Notes: generated from the sequence alone by a model not told the origin. 64,000 nt of DNA from Paraburkholderia sprentiae WSM5005 (GCF_001865575.2 NZ_CP017561.2:3542001-3606000), one strand, 5' to 3'. Positions 31,022 to 41,258 are shown, counted from the stretch's first letter. Translations and numbers: made by a program.

Positions 31022-32802
31022 TCCACCCCACCCAGATACGCTTCGAGTACCGCCGGATCCTGCTGCACTTCCTGCGGCAAACCCTCGGCGATCCGCGTGC
31101 CGAATTCCATCACCACGAGCCGGTCCGTCAGATTCATCACGAAGTCCATGTCGTGTTCGACGAGCAGCACGCTCATCCCTTCCGCCCTCAGCCTGCGCAG
31201 CAGTTCGGCGAGTCGAAGCTTTTCCTGATAGCGCAGACCAGCGGCCGGCTCGTCGAGCAGAAGCAAGGTCGGGTCGCAGCACAGCGCGCGCGCAATTTCG
31301 AGAATCCGTTGCTGGCCGAGCGCGAGGCTGCCCGCTTCGTCATACATATGCTGTTCAAGGCCGACGCGGCGAATCTGCCGCGCAGCCTCGGCCATGAGTC
31401 GCGCCTCTTCCGCGCTGTTCAGCCGCACGATGCTGCGCCACACACCCGCATGACCGCGCAAGTGTGCCCCGATCGCGACGTTCTCCAGCACGGTCATGCC
31501 CGGCAGCAGCTTCACGTGCTGGAACGTCCGGCCGATGCCCCGCCTGACGATTTCACGTGCACTGAGTGCATCGATGCGCTCGCCGCGGAATCTCACCTCG
31601 CCGCTCGTCGCCTGTAGCACACCGGTTACGAGATTGAACGTCGTCGACTTCCCCGCGCCGTTCGGCCCGATCAGCCCGATGATCTGCCCCGCTTTCACAT
31701 CGAAGCTCACGTCGTTCACCGCGACCAGACCGCCGAACTGCTTGCGCGCCTTGTTCACCGTCAGCAGATCCTCGCCCGCCTGCGGCTTATCGCGCTGCGG
31801 CAGAGGCTCGGCACGATCGGCGAGATGCGCACGCGGCCCGCGCGGAAAAAAGCGCGCGACGAACGGCCACACGCCTTGCCGCGCGTACTGAAGCAACAGC
31901 ACCATGATGATGCCGAACACGATCACCTCGAAGTTGCCGTTCTCGCCGAGCAGCTTCGGCAGCAGCGTCTGAAGATAATCCTGCAGCACGGTCAGGATCG
32001 CCGCGCCGAGGACCGCGCCCCACACGTGCGAGACGCCGCCCACCACCGCCATGAACAGAAACTCGATGCCGTGGTTCAGGCCGAACGGCGTCGGATTCAC
32101 CGCGCGCTGCAGGTGCGCGTATAGAAAACCCGACACCGACGCGAGCACCGCCGCGTAGACGAAGATCACGACGCGCATCCAGCCGGTGTTGACGCCCATC
32201 GCCTCGGCCATCAAACCACCGCCGCGCAGCGCGCGGATCGCGCGACCCGGTCGACTATTAAGCAGATTCTGAACAGAGACGACCGCACCGAGCACGGCCG
32301 CCCAGATCAGGTAATAGATGTGGCGGCCGGACTCCAGGTTGATCCCAAAAACATTCAGCACCGGAATGCCGTTAATGCCGTCGTACTTGCCGAGCATGTC
32401 GAGATTGCCGAACAGGTAGAACAGCGCGAGCCCCCACGCAATCGTGCCGAGCGGCAGGAAGTGACCGGACAGGCGCATCGTCACGAGACCGAGCATCAGC
32501 GCGACTACTGCGGTCACGATCACGCCCGCGATCAATGCGAGCCACGGCGACACGCCGAAGTTCGTGGTCAGATACGCGGTTGCATAGGCGCCGATGCCGA
32601 CGAACGCCGCCTGCCCGAAGCTCGTCATTCCACCGATACCGGTCAACAGAACGAGGCCGATCGCGACGATCGAATACAGGCCGATGTAGTTCAGCAGCGT
32701 GACCCAGTACTCGGGCACATGGATCGGATATGGCAATACCGGCAGCGCGAACAGCACCACGAGGAACAACCAGAAGAACTTCTTTTGCATGATCCGTTTC
32801 AT
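31018..32802 (-). CDS. Fused permease-ATPase of a branched-chain amino acid ABC importer (LivM-LivG)
   Basis: 594 residues with two parts. Residues about 1-330 are a LivM-type permease with many membrane helices and the EAA-like segment [22 protein letters not shown]. Residues about 350-594 are a LivG ATPase with Walker [14 protein letters not shown], signature-like [15 protein letters not shown] and Walker [13 protein letters not shown] charged linker ([16 protein letters not shown]) joins them. The fusion keeps the reading frame with no sign of a broken gene. It lies 4 bases downstream of livH. Confidence 0.93.
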   Translation of the reverse strand: MKRIMQKKFFWLFLVVLFALPVLPYPIHVPEYWVTLLNYIGLYSIVAIGLVLLTGIGGMTSFGQAAFVGIGAYATAYLTTNFGVSPWLALIAGVIVTAVVALMLGLVTMRLSGHFLPLGTIAWGLALFYLFGNLDMLGKYDGINGIPVLNVFGINLESGRHIYYLIWAAVLGAVVSVQNLLNSRPGRAIRALRGGGLMAEAMGVNTGWMRVVIFVYAAVLASVSGFLYAHLQRAVNPTPFGLNHGIEFLFMAVVGGVSHVWGAVLGAAILTVLQDYLQTLLPKLLGENGNFEVIVFGIIMVLLLQYARQGVWPFVARFFPRGPRAHLADRAEPLPQRDKPQAGEDLLTVNKARKQFGGLVAVNDVSFDVKAGQIIGLIGPNGAGKSTTFNLVTGVLQATSGEVRFRGERIDALSAREIVRRGIGRTFQHVKLLPGMTVLENVAIGAHLRGHAGVWRSIVRLNSAEEARLMAEAARQIRRVGLEQHMYDEAGSLALGQQRILEIARALCCDPTLLLLDEPAAGLRYQEKLRLAELLRRLRAEGMSVLLVEHDMDFVMNLTDRLVVMEFGTRIAEGLPQEVQQDPAVLEAYLGGVE

Positions 32803-32806
32803 CGCG

Positions 32807-33862
32807 TCACTCCTGTTCCTCTTCGGCGTGCGGGCTCGCGAGACTGCGCCACAGCAGCACCGGGATGATTAGCGTGAACACGATCACTTCCTTATAAGCG
32901 CTGGCCCAGAACGACGAATACGACTCGAGCAGTCCGACGAGAATCGAGCCGGCCGCCGCGAGCGGATAGCTGACCAGACCGCCGATGATCGCGCCCACGA
33001 AGCCTTTAAGACCGATCAGGAAGCCCGAGTCGTAGTAGATCGTCGTGAGCGGCGCGACGAGGATGCCGCACAGCGCGCCGAGTCCTGCCGCGAGCGTGAA
33101 CGCAAGGCGTCCCGCCTGCGTCGTGCCGATACCGACGAGCCGCGCGCCGAGCCGGTTCACCGACGTCGCGCGCAACGCCTTGCCCGAGATCGAACGATCG
33201 AAGTACAAATAAAGCGCACCGATCAGCGCGACCGCGGTGCCGATCACCCACAGGCTCTGTCCGGAGATCGACAACGTGCCGATGCTGAACGTCGCATCGG
33301 AAAACGCGTTGGTGCGCGAACCTTCAGCGCCGAACATCACGAGGCCGAGACCGACCATCGCGAAATGTACAGCCACCGCGACGATCAACAGCAGCAGCGT
33401 GGTCGCCTCAGCGATCGGCTCATACGCGAGCCGATAAACGAACGGGCCCATCGGAATCACGATCAGGAGCGTCAGCGCGATCTGCACGATCATCGGCAGC
33501 GGCTGCAGGAAGATGCCGCGCGTGAGCGCGTAGACCGCGATCGGAAACAGCAGGTACTTCCCTGCGAGCACAGGCAGCGCGCGCGCCGCATGACGGCGCC
33601 GCCCCGCGTGCCGCAGTACGTCCGCCGTCTCGACGACGAAACAGGCGGCGCCCATCGCCATCAGCAGCCAGCAGGTCGCGGGAAACTTCTGCGTTTGCAG
33701 TGCGGCGAGCGTCAACGCACCGTACGACACGAACTCCCCTTGCGGGATGAAGATCACCCGCGTGACGGAGAACACCAGCACCAGCGCCAGCGCGAGCAGC
33801 GCGTAGATCGCGCCGGTCGTGATGCCGTCCTGCGCGAGGATCGCCGCAATTGATAGATCCAT
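32807..33862 (-). CDS. livH: Branched-chain amino acid ABC transporter permease LivH
   Basis: 351 residues from [25 protein letters not shown], the usual LivH opening. Several membrane helices follow, with the cytoplasmic segment [22 protein letters not shown] expected to contact the ATPases. It is somewhat longer than the common 290-310, with a loop of extra sequence near residues 60-110. The upstream open frame to 33976 is not family-like. Confidence 0.94.
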   Translation of the reverse strand: MDLSIAAILAQDGITTGAIYALLALALVLVFSVTRVIFIPQGEFVSYGALTLAALQTQKFPATCWLLMAMGAACFVVETADVLRHAGRRRHAARALPVLAGKYLLFPIAVYALTRGIFLQPLPMIVQIALTLLIVIPMGPFVYRLAYEPIAEATTLLLLIVAVAVHFAMVGLGLVMFGAEGSRTNAFSDATFSIGTLSISGQSLWVIGTAVALIGALYLYFDRSISGKALRATSVNRLGARLVGIGTTQAGRLAFTLAAGLGALCGILVAPLTTIYYDSGFLIGLKGFVGAIIGGLVSYPLAAAGSILVGLLESYSSFWASAYKEVIVFTLIIPVLLWRSLASPHAEEEQE

Positions 33863-33951
33863 ACTTCCTCGTCCTGAGCGTCGAAATCGGAAAAACGGGA
33901 AACAGGCATGCCGGCGCGGCCAATAGCCGCCCATCGACCTGCGATGTCTGA

Positions 33952-33988
33952 AAAGACAACCGCCGCGCCGGGACACGGCGCGGCGGTC
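33952..33988 (-). terminator. Strong GC hairpin between binding-protein gene and livH
   Basis: An 11-base perfect stem (ACCGCCGCGCC/GGCGCGGCGGT, 7-base loop) is followed on the minus strand by TGTCTTTT. It may partly terminate or protect the upstream binding-protein mRNA, giving more binding protein than permease. Confidence 0.5.
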
Positions 33989-34081
33989 GATACCATTGTC
34001 GTCGAACCCAATGGCAATGCGGCGTCATGCACCGCAAATTGCGCGAGAGGCGCGTACCGCTAGTTGTCTTTGTAAATGGTC

Positions 34082-35242
34082 TTAATCGTTCTGCAGCTTC
34101 CACTTGCCGTCGACGATCTGCACCATCACGCGCGCGCGCTGGTCGAGACCGTTATGGTCGGTCGCCGTGGTGTTCATGATGCCGTGCGATACCGGCAGCT
34201 CCTTGATGTTTTCGAGCGCGTTGCGCAGCGCCACGCGGAACTCGGGCGTGCCCGGCTGCGCCGTCTTCAGCGCGACTGGAATCGCGGCCTGCAGCATCTC
34301 GCCGGCATCCCATGCGTGACCGCCGAAGGTCGCGACCGAACCGGCGCCATACGCCTTCTCGTACGCGTTCTTATAGGCCTCCGACGACTTCTTCACCGGG
34401 TTCGAGTCCGGCAATTGATCGGCGACCAGAATCGGACCGGCCGGCAGCAACTCGCCTTCGCAATCCTTGCCGCACACGCGCAGGAAGTCGTTGTTCGCGA
34501 CGCCATGCGTCTGATAGATCTTGCCCTTGTAGCCACGCTCCTTCAGCGTTTTGGCCGGCAGCGCCGACGGCGTGCCCGAGCCCGCGATCAGCACCGCGTC
34601 GGGATTCGCGCCCATCGTCTTCAACACCTGGCCGGTCACCGATGCATCGGTGCGGGCGAAGCGCTCGTTCGACACGATCTTCAGGTTATGCGCTTTCGCC
34701 GCGGCGTCGAACGTCGTGTTCCAGCTGTCGCCGTATGCGTCCGAGAAGCCGATGAAGCCGACCGTCTTCACGCCGTGACGCTGCATGTAATCGGCGATCG
34801 CATCGGCCATCAGGCTGTCGTTTTGCGGTGGCTTGAACGCCCATGCGCGCTTCGCATCCATCGGCTGGATGATCGCGGCCGATGCCGCGAGCGAGATCAC
34901 CGGCGTCTTGCCCTCAGCGGCGGGGTCGAGCATCGCGAGCGAATTGGGTGTGACGGTCGAGCCGATGATCGCGTCGACATGGTCTTCATCGATCAGCTTG
35001 TGCGTGTTCTGCACGGCCTTGCTGGTGTCCGACCCGTCGTCAAGAATGATGTACTGCACGGTCTTGCCGCCGATCTCCTTCGGCAGCAACGCGATCGTAT
35101 TCTTCTCAGGAATCCCGAGCGATGCGGCTGGGCCCGTCGTCGACAGCGTGACGCCGATCTTCACCTGCGCGAATGCCGCCCCCGCGCCGCACATCAACAC
35201 CATCGCGATGCTGGTGCGTACCCAATAGCTTGTCTTTTTCAT
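34082..35242 (-). CDS. Amino-acid ABC transporter substrate-binding protein, paralogue A
   Basis: 386 residues. A signal peptide (MKKTSYWVRTSIAMVLMCGAG, cleavage near AFA-QV) is followed by VKIGVTLSTTGPAASLGIPEK. The family fold is the type I periplasmic-binding protein. Two cysteines in FLRVCGKDCEGE may form a disulfide. It is directly upstream of livH-livMG-livF and very similar along its length to the next gene upstream. The ligand is unknown but probably a hydrophobic amino acid or analogue. Confidence 0.94.
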   Translation of the reverse strand: MKKTSYWVRTSIAMVLMCGAGAAFAQVKIGVTLSTTGPAASLGIPEKNTIALLPKEIGGKTVQYIILDDGSDTSKAVQNTHKLIDEDHVDAIIGSTVTPNSLAMLDPAAEGKTPVISLAASAAIIQPMDAKRAWAFKPPQNDSLMADAIADYMQRHGVKTVGFIGFSDAYGDSWNTTFDAAAKAHNLKIVSNERFARTDASVTGQVLKTMGANPDAVLIAGSGTPSALPAKTLKERGYKGKIYQTHGVANNDFLRVCGKDCEGELLPAGPILVADQLPDSNPVKKSSEAYKNAYEKAYGAGSVATFGGHAWDAGEMLQAAIPVALKTAQPGTPEFRVALRNALENIKELPVSHGIMNTTATDHNGLDQRARVMVQIVDGKWKLQND

Positions 35243-35392
35243 TGCGAGTCTCCAAACGCGTTGAAAAGCGCCTATCTGTAAGCCGGCTTGCCGAGCCGGG
35301 TGTGTGAATTTAGTCAGCGGGTTCAGGTACGCCAAGCATGGTTTTCCCTTTCCGGCGCGGTTTGCGCGATCTGGACGCCTCGCGCGGGTAAT

Positions 35393-35425
35393 AAAAAAAG
35401 ACGCGTCAACTGCACGCGTCTTTTT
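35393..35425. terminator. Bidirectional terminator between the two binding-protein genes
   Basis: GACGCGT-CAACTGC-ACGCGTC with a seven-A run on the left and TTTTTC on the right. It lies just after the stop of paralogue B and upstream of paralogue A, so the two genes are probably separately controlled. Confidence 0.85.
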
Positions 35426-35455
35426 CGATGAGGTCCCGTGGCGCAGAGCCTTCGC

Positions 35456-36622
35456 TCAGTCGCCGGCGAGCTTCCACTTGCCGTCGGCGATCTGCACCAT
35501 CACGCGCGCCCGTTGATCCAGGCCTGCGTGGTCGTGCGCGCTCATGTTGACGATGCCGTGCGACGCGGGCAGATCTTTCGTGCTTTCGAGCGCGGCGCGC
35601 AGCGCCTCGCGAAATGCTGGCGTGCCCGGCTGGCCCTTCTTCAACGCGAGCGGGATCGCATGCTGCAACAGTAGACCCGCGTCCCATGCGTGACCTCCAA
35701 ACGTCGACACCGAGCCGGCGCCATACGCGATTTCATACGCGTGCTTGTACGCGAGCGCGCTCTTCTTCACCGGATTCGCATCAGGCAGTTGCTCAGCGAC
35801 CAGCAGCGGGCCGGCGGGCAGCCACGTGGCTTCGCAATCCTTGCCGCACACGCGCAGGAAGTCGTTGTTCGCGACGCCGTGCGTCTGGTAGTACTTGCCT
35901 TTATAGCCGCGCTCTTTCAGCGTTTTTTGCGGCAGCGCCGCTGGCGTGCCGGCACCGGCGATCAGCACCGCGTCCGGGTTCTGCGACATCATCTTCAGCA
36001 CCTGGCCTGTGACCGATGCGTCGTTGCGCGCGAAGCGCTCGTTCGCGACGATCTTGATCTTCGCGAGATCAGCGGCCTTGCTGAATTCCTTGAACCAGCT
36101 CTCGCCGTACGCGTCGGAAAAGCCGATGAACGCGACCGATTTCACGCCGTGATTGGCCATATGCTGCGCAATCGCGGTAGCCATCAGGATGTCGTTTTGC
36201 GGCGTCTTGAAGACCCATGCGCGCTTCGTATCCATCGGCTCGACGATGCCCGCGGCCGCGGCCAGCGAGATCATCGGCGTGGAAGTTTCGGCGGCGATGT
36301 CGATCATGGCGAGCGAGTTCGGCACGACGGTCGAACCGATCAGCGCATCGACGTGGTCTTCGCTAGTGAGCTTGCGGGCGTTCTTGACCGCCTGGGTGGA
36401 ATCGGTTGCGTCGTCGAGAACGATGTAATCGATCCTTTGGCCTGCCACTTCTTTCGGCAGCAACGCAATCGTGTTCTTTTCCGGAATGCCGAGCGAAGCG
36501 GCCGGCCCTGTTGCCGACACGGTAACGCCGATTTTCACGTCCGCGAATGCATGGCCGCTCCACGCGGCCGAAACTCCAGTGGCGACTAATGCCGCGCTGA
36601 TCCAACGCAATGCCGACTTCAT
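35456..36622 (-). CDS. Amino-acid ABC transporter substrate-binding protein, paralogue B
   Basis: 388 residues with a signal peptide (MKSALRWISAALVATGVSAAWSG, cleavage near AFA-DV). The mature part is closely similar to paralogue A: TGPAASLGIPEKNTIALLPKE, GSTVVPNSLAMID, TLKERGYKGK and VANNDFLRVCGKDC are shared. This looks like a tandem duplication whose copies diverged mainly in the signal peptides and scattered positions. It probably feeds the same LivH-LivMG-LivF permease with a shifted ligand range. Confidence 0.94.
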   Translation of the reverse strand: MKSALRWISAALVATGVSAAWSGHAFADVKIGVTVSATGPAASLGIPEKNTIALLPKEVAGQRIDYIVLDDATDSTQAVKNARKLTSEDHVDALIGSTVVPNSLAMIDIAAETSTPMISLAAAAGIVEPMDTKRAWVFKTPQNDILMATAIAQHMANHGVKSVAFIGFSDAYGESWFKEFSKAADLAKIKIVANERFARNDASVTGQVLKMMSQNPDAVLIAGAGTPAALPQKTLKERGYKGKYYQTHGVANNDFLRVCGKDCEATWLPAGPLLVAEQLPDANPVKKSALAYKHAYEIAYGAGSVSTFGGHAWDAGLLLQHAIPLALKKGQPGTPAFREALRAALESTKDLPASHGIVNMSAHDHAGLDQRARVMVQIADGKWKLAGD

Positions 36623-36835
36623 CCTGCTCCTCTATTAGCCCCGTTATTTAATGCAATAAGATCCACGGATTTGATTGCCAACCCAGTGGTCGGTGAATAG
36701 CGAGTTTATCGGACGCAAGTGCGGTGTCGCAAGCGATTCGCAGGCTTCTGACGTTGACATGCCGCGGCTTACGCACAATAAAAAATGGCTCGCGAAATAA
36801 CCGGGACATTGCGCCGGACAAGGTTCAAAAAACAA

Positions 36836-36874
36836 TAAAAAAAGCGCTGTTGGATATCAATCCAACAGCGCTTT
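36836..36874 (-). terminator. Strong terminator downstream of the second liv operon
   Basis: A 15-base perfect stem with loop ATCA (36841-36874) is followed on the minus strand by eight or more T residues. It lies about 300 bases beyond the livM stop. Confidence 0.88.
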
Positions 36875-37179
36875 CTTCTGGGCACTGAGTGCCTCAATTG
36901 TCTCCTCGTTCTCCACCTGCAAATTCGTGGTGCATCAGAACTGCATGAAGATTAAACGACCACCTAAGCAGTAACAACTAGCAATTACCCTAGTGGTGCA
37001 CTGCGGCACCCGATTGGGGCGCGCTCGGTCCATTTCGTCACATTGTTTGCCGCGGCTTCGCTCAATTGCTTGATTCGGCGCGCTTTCAGCGCGAGGTCCA
37101 ACTAGATCGGATACCGAAGCAATGGCGTACCGCACTGCATCAAGTTCGCGACCTCGCGGGCGGGATCGAGCGGCCTATC
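36875..37179. other. 305-base stretch between livM and its terminator
   Basis: No credible gene is seen. It would be a long 3' untranslated region of the liv operon or, if separately transcribed, a small RNA ending at the strong terminator. The longest reading frame touching the terminator is about 25 codons without a good start. Confidence 0.3.
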
Positions 37180-38154
37180 TCAGGCCCGCAACGGCCGCAC
37201 TCGCGCGACGATCTCACCGACGATGCCACGCCGGAACGCCAGCACACACGCGATAAAAATCAGGCCCGTGACGATCGTCACCGACTCACCCAGCGAGCGG
37301 AACCAGTCGATGCCGGTCATCGACGCGAGCGCCGAGCCGATATCGCCGAGCCTGTCTTCGAGCGACACGATCAGCGCGGCCCCGAGCAATGGGCCGAACA
37401 GCGTGCCCATGCCGCCCACCAGCGTCATCAGGATCACGAGTCCGGACATTGTCCAATAGGCATCGCTGAGTGTTTCGAAGCCCTGCACCAGCACCTTCAG
37501 CGAACCCGCGAGACCCGCGATGCCGGCCGACAAAATGAATGCGAGCAGCTTGAAACGATCAGTGTCATAGCCGAGCGATACCGCGCGGGGCTCGTTTTCC
37601 TTGATCGCGACGAGCACCTGCCCGAACGGCGAATGCACGATCCGCACGATCAGCAGGAAAGCCGCGACGATCACCGCGAGCACGACGAAATACAGCGCGA
37701 CGTCCGAAGAGAGATCGAGCACGCCGAACAGCTTGCCGCGCGGCACCCCTTGCAGGCCGTCTTCCCCGTGCGTGAACGGCGTCTGCAAGAACACGAAGTA
37801 GACCATCTGCGCGAGCGCGAGCGTCACCATCGCGAAGTAGATACCCTGACGGCGGATCGCGAAGAAGCCGACGACGAGTCCAAGCAGCGTCGCCGCCGCG
37901 GTGCCGCTCAGCACGCCGAGCTCCGGCGAAAAGCCGAGCGTCTGCATCGCATAGCCGGTCACGTAACCGGCCGACGCGAGAAACATCGCATGACCGAAGG
38001 ACAGCAAGCCCGTATAGCCGATCAGCAGATTGAAGGCGCCCGCGAACAGCGCGAAGCACAGCACCTTCATCACGAAGAGCGGATAGATGCCGAGCACCGG
38101 CACCGCGAGCAGCACGATCAGCAGCAGACCGTAGAGCACTTTTCTCTGCATCAT
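37180..38154 (-). CDS. livM: Branched-chain amino acid ABC transporter permease LivM
   Basis: 324 residues, starting MMQRKVLYGLLLIVLLAVPVL. The core GYTGLLSFGHAMFLASAGYV and the coupling region SPFGQVLVAIKENEPRAVSLGYDTDRFKL are classic LivM. Its start overlaps the livH stop (ATGA). It is the last gene of the five-gene transporter. Confidence 0.96.
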   Translation of the reverse strand: MMQRKVLYGLLLIVLLAVPVLGIYPLFVMKVLCFALFAGAFNLLIGYTGLLSFGHAMFLASAGYVTGYAMQTLGFSPELGVLSGTAAATLLGLVVGFFAIRRQGIYFAMVTLALAQMVYFVFLQTPFTHGEDGLQGVPRGKLFGVLDLSSDVALYFVVLAVIVAAFLLIVRIVHSPFGQVLVAIKENEPRAVSLGYDTDRFKLLAFILSAGIAGLAGSLKVLVQGFETLSDAYWTMSGLVILMTLVGGMGTLFGPLLGAALIVSLEDRLGDIGSALASMTGIDWFRSLGESVTIVTGLIFIACVLAFRRGIVGEIVARVRPLRA

Positions 38155-39035
38155 TTTTCCCTGCCGAAAAGACCCGCCGGACGCACGAGCAGCACGAGCG
38201 CCATGATCACGAAGACGACGGTCGCCGACGCTTCGGGGTAGAACACCCGCGTGAGTCCCTCGACGACGCCGAGCATCAGGCCGGTCAGAATCGAGCCCAT
38301 GATCGAGCCCATCCCGCCGATCACGACCACTGCGAACACGGTGATGATCATTGACTGGCCCATCAGCGGCGAGACCTGAATCACCGGCGCGGCAAGCACG
38401 CCGGCAAACGCCGCGAGCGCGACGCCGAAGCCGTAGGTCAGCGTAATCATCAGCGGCACGTTGACGCCGAACGCCTCGACGAGCTTCGGATTTTCGGTGC
38501 CCGCGCGCAGGTACGCGCCAAGCCGCGTCTTCTCGATCACGAACCAGGTCGCAAAGCACACGACGAGCGACGCAACGACCACCCACGCGCGATAGTTCGG
38601 CAGATACATGAAGCCGAGATTGGTCGCGCCCGACAGCACCGAGGGCACGTCGTACGGCTGACCCGACGAGCCGTAGATCGAATGGAACACGCCTTCGATC
38701 ACGAGAGTGAGGCCAAACGTCAGCAACAGGCCATACAGATGATCGAGCTTGTACAGCCAGCGCAGCATCGAGCGCTCGATCACGACGCCGACCAGCCCGA
38801 CGATCAGCGGCGCGAGCACGAGCATCGCCCAGTACGGCAGATTGAAATACGACAGCCCCATCCACGCGAGCATCGCCCCGAGCATGAACAGCGCGCCATG
38901 CGCGAAGTTGATCACGTTGAGCAGGCCGAAAATAATCGCCAGCCCGAGGCTCAAAATCGCGTAGAACGAGCCGTTCACGAGCCCGAGCAGAAGCTGGCTC
39001 AGCATCGCCGGTAGCGGAACGCCAAAGATGTCCAT
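38151..39035 (-). CDS. livH: Branched-chain amino acid ABC transporter permease LivH
   Basis: 294 residues, the usual LivH length. It opens FGVPLPAMLSQLLLGLVNGSFYAILSLGLAIIFG and contains GAYLRAGTENPKLVEAFGVNV, the ATPase-contact loop. It lies 190 bases after the binding-protein gene and overlaps livM by four bases. Confidence 0.96.
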   Translation of the reverse strand: MDIFGVPLPAMLSQLLLGLVNGSFYAILSLGLAIIFGLLNVINFAHGALFMLGAMLAWMGLSYFNLPYWAMLVLAPLIVGLVGVVIERSMLRWLYKLDHLYGLLLTFGLTLVIEGVFHSIYGSSGQPYDVPSVLSGATNLGFMYLPNYRAWVVVASLVVCFATWFVIEKTRLGAYLRAGTENPKLVEAFGVNVPLMITLTYGFGVALAAFAGVLAAPVIQVSPLMGQSMIITVFAVVVIGGMGSIMGSILTGLMLGVVEGLTRVFYPEASATVVFVIMALVLLVRPAGLFGREK

Positions 39036-39224
39036 TGAAGCCCTTAGCCCTTCAAGCCATCGTCAAGGTGAGATCGGTGACGCACGATCCGGCCGGCACG
39101 CGACGAGCGGCGACGCTGCTCATCACGTGCGGCATCTGAAACGGTTCGCCGCCAGCGCGTGCCCCTGCACCGCCGGCGGTTCTCTCAGGTCTGCGCGGTC
39201 CTCGACCGCTTACTGCGCCGGCGC

Positions 39225-40439
39225 TTACTTCCACAGCGCGCAGCGGGTCTGCGCCTTGGTCGTGAAGACCTGATCGCCCGGAATCGTCGCAGTGATCTTG
39301 TAGTAATCCCACGGCTCCTTCGATTCGGCCGGCGTCTTCACCTGCATCAGGTACATGTCGTGGATCATGCTGCCGTCCTGACGGATGTAGCCCTTCGCGT
39401 AGAAGTCGTCGATCTTCGTCTTGTGCAACTGCGCCATCACCTTGTCCGGATCGGTCGAGCCCACCGCCTGCACCGCCTTCAGATAGTTCATCGTCGCCGA
39501 GTAGTCGGCAGCCTGCAGGCTCGACGGCATCTTCTTCATCTTGTCGAAGTAGCGCTGCGACCACTTACGCGTCTCGGCGTCCTTGTTCCAGTACCAGCTG
39601 TCGGTCAACACGAGACCTTGCGTCGTTTCAAGACCGAGGCTGTGCACGTCGTCGATGAACATCAGCAGCGCGGCGAGCTTCATCGTCTTGGTGATGCCGA
39701 ATTCCTTCGCGGCCTTGATCGCGTTGATCGTGTCGCCGCCCGCGTTCGCGAGGCCGAGGATCTGCGCCTTCGACGCCTGCGCCTGCAGCAGGAACGACGA
39801 GAAGTCCGACGCCGACAGCGGATGACGCACCGCGCCGAGCACCTGGCCGCCGTTCGCCTTCACGACCTCCGAGGTCGCTTTTTCGAGCGCCTTGCCGAAA
39901 GCGTAGTCGGCGGTCAGGAAGTACCAGGTCTTGCCGCCCTGCTTCGTCACGGCCGAGCCTGTGCCGTTCGCGAGCGCGGTCGTGTCGTAGGCGTAGTGGA
40001 TCGTGTACGGCGTGCATTGCTCGTTGGTCAACGTATCGGCGCCGGCGCCGACGCTGATATAGATCTTGTGCTTCTCGCCCGCGACGGTGTTCGTCGACAG
40101 CGCGGTCGCCGAGTTCGTGCCGCCGACCACCATGTCGACGCCGTCGCGGTCGAACCATTCGCGAGCCCGCGACGCCGCGATGTCCGCCTTGTTCTGGTGA
40201 TCCGCGTACAGCACCGTGATCGGCTTACCGTTGACCTTGCCGCCGAAGTCGGCGACCGCCATCCGAATCGCTTCGAGACCGCCCTGCCCGTCGATATCCG
40301 CGTACAGCCCCGACATATCAGTAATGAAGCCGATCTTCACGGCATCGTCGGCCGCTTGCGCGCTGCCCAGCGTGAGCGCGGTGCCGGCGGCGACCGCGAA
40401 ACAGAGTGAGGCAAGCCGCGCGAGTGGGTTCTTTTTCAT
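39225..40439 (-). CDS. ABC transporter substrate-binding protein of the livGF-SBP-livHM cluster
   Basis: 404 residues with a signal peptide (MKKNPLARLASLCFAVAAG, cleavage near AQA-AD) and VKIGFITDMSGLYADIDGQGG. It carries a C-terminal cysteine pair candidate (EQCTPY and RCALWK). It sits between livF and livH in a complete importer cluster. This subfamily is often annotated as branched-chain, but relatives bind other small molecules, so the ligand is open. Confidence 0.94.
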   Translation of the reverse strand: MKKNPLARLASLCFAVAAGTALTLGSAQAADDAVKIGFITDMSGLYADIDGQGGLEAIRMAVADFGGKVNGKPITVLYADHQNKADIAASRAREWFDRDGVDMVVGGTNSATALSTNTVAGEKHKIYISVGAGADTLTNEQCTPYTIHYAYDTTALANGTGSAVTKQGGKTWYFLTADYAFGKALEKATSEVVKANGGQVLGAVRHPLSASDFSSFLLQAQASKAQILGLANAGGDTINAIKAAKEFGITKTMKLAALLMFIDDVHSLGLETTQGLVLTDSWYWNKDAETRKWSQRYFDKMKKMPSSLQAADYSATMNYLKAVQAVGSTDPDKVMAQLHKTKIDDFYAKGYIRQDGSMIHDMYLMQVKTPAESKEPWDYYKITATIPGDQVFTTKAQTRCALWK

Positions 40440-40499
40440 GCGTGTCTCCTGGTTCTTCGTTTGTGGTTATCAGAGGCAGTCGGGCGTGTGTGTCCGCAT

Positions 40500-41258
40500 C
40501 TACACGCCCAGTAAATCGTGTAGCACCGGCATCTTGCCTTCGAGCTCGCTCGCCCCGAAACGCTCGACGATCATGCCGTGCTCCATCACATAGAAACGAT
40601 CCGCGAGCGGCGCGGCGAAACGGAAGTTCTGCTCGACCATCACGATCGTATAGCCGCGCGCCCTCAGCGTGACGATCATGCGCGCGAGCGCCTGAACGAT
40701 CACGGGCGCGAGCCCTTCCGAGATTTCGTCGAGCAGCAGCAGATTCGCGCCGGTACGCAGAATCCGCGCGACCGCGAGCATCTGCTGTTCGCCGCCTGAG
40801 AGGCGCGTGCCCTGACTCATGCGCCGCTCACGCAGATTCGGGAACATCGCGTAGATTTCCTCGAGCGACATCATGTGCGCCTTGTCGCCGACGGGCGGCG
40901 GCAGCAGCAGATTTTCCTCGCACGACAGGCTCGAAAAAATGCCGCGCTCTTCCGGGCAATAGCCGATACCGCAATGCGCGATGCGATGCGTGGGCAGGCC
41001 GATCGTTTCGCGTCCGTCGATACGGATCGAGCCGGTACGGCGGCCCGTGAGGCCCATGATCGCGCGCAGCGTCGTGGTGCGGCCCGCGCCATTGCGGCCG
41101 AGCAGCGTCACGACTTCGCCGCGGCCGACCGACAGATCGACGCCGTGCAGAATGTGGGATTCCCCGTACCAGGCTTGCAGTCCCGCGATTTCCAGCGCGG
41201 GTGCGCCGCTTTTCGTTTCGTTCGCTTCGAGGCCTTCGCGCTCGACCGTCGTATTCAT
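40500..41258 (-). CDS. livF: ABC transporter ATP-binding protein LivF, with arginine in the Walker A lysine position
   Basis: 252 residues. The P-loop reads GRNGAGRTTTL, so the usual invariant lysine is arginine, confirmed by the codon CGC. The signature LSGGEQQMLAVARIL and Walker B LLLLDEISEGL are present. The ATG overlaps the livG stop. The partner LivG has a normal lysine, so the ATPase pair may have one degenerate site. I have a memory of similar GRT variants in related LivF proteins, so this may be a subfamily trait. Confidence 0.93.
   Translation of the reverse strand: MNTTVEREGLEANETKSGAPALEIAGLQAWYGESHILHGVDLSVGRGEVVTLLGRNGAGRTTTLRAIMGLTGRRTGSIRIDGRETIGLPTHRIAHCGIGYCPEERGIFSSLSCEENLLLPPPVGDKAHMMSLEEIYAMFPNLRERRMSQGTRLSGGEQQMLAVARILRTGANLLLLDEISEGLAPVIVQALARMIVTLRARGYTIVMVEQNFRFAAPLADRFYVMEHGMIVERFGASELEGKMPVLHDLLGV

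Noticed and set aside
31548..31563. parS-like TTTCACGTG in the livMG gene
   Set aside because: Only the left half matches; about six of sixteen bases differ from the consensus, unlike the two exact sites.
36880..36960. Possible 20-25-codon peptide ending in the liv terminator stem
   Set aside because: No ATG and no ribosome site; only GTG or TTG starts. Too short to support.
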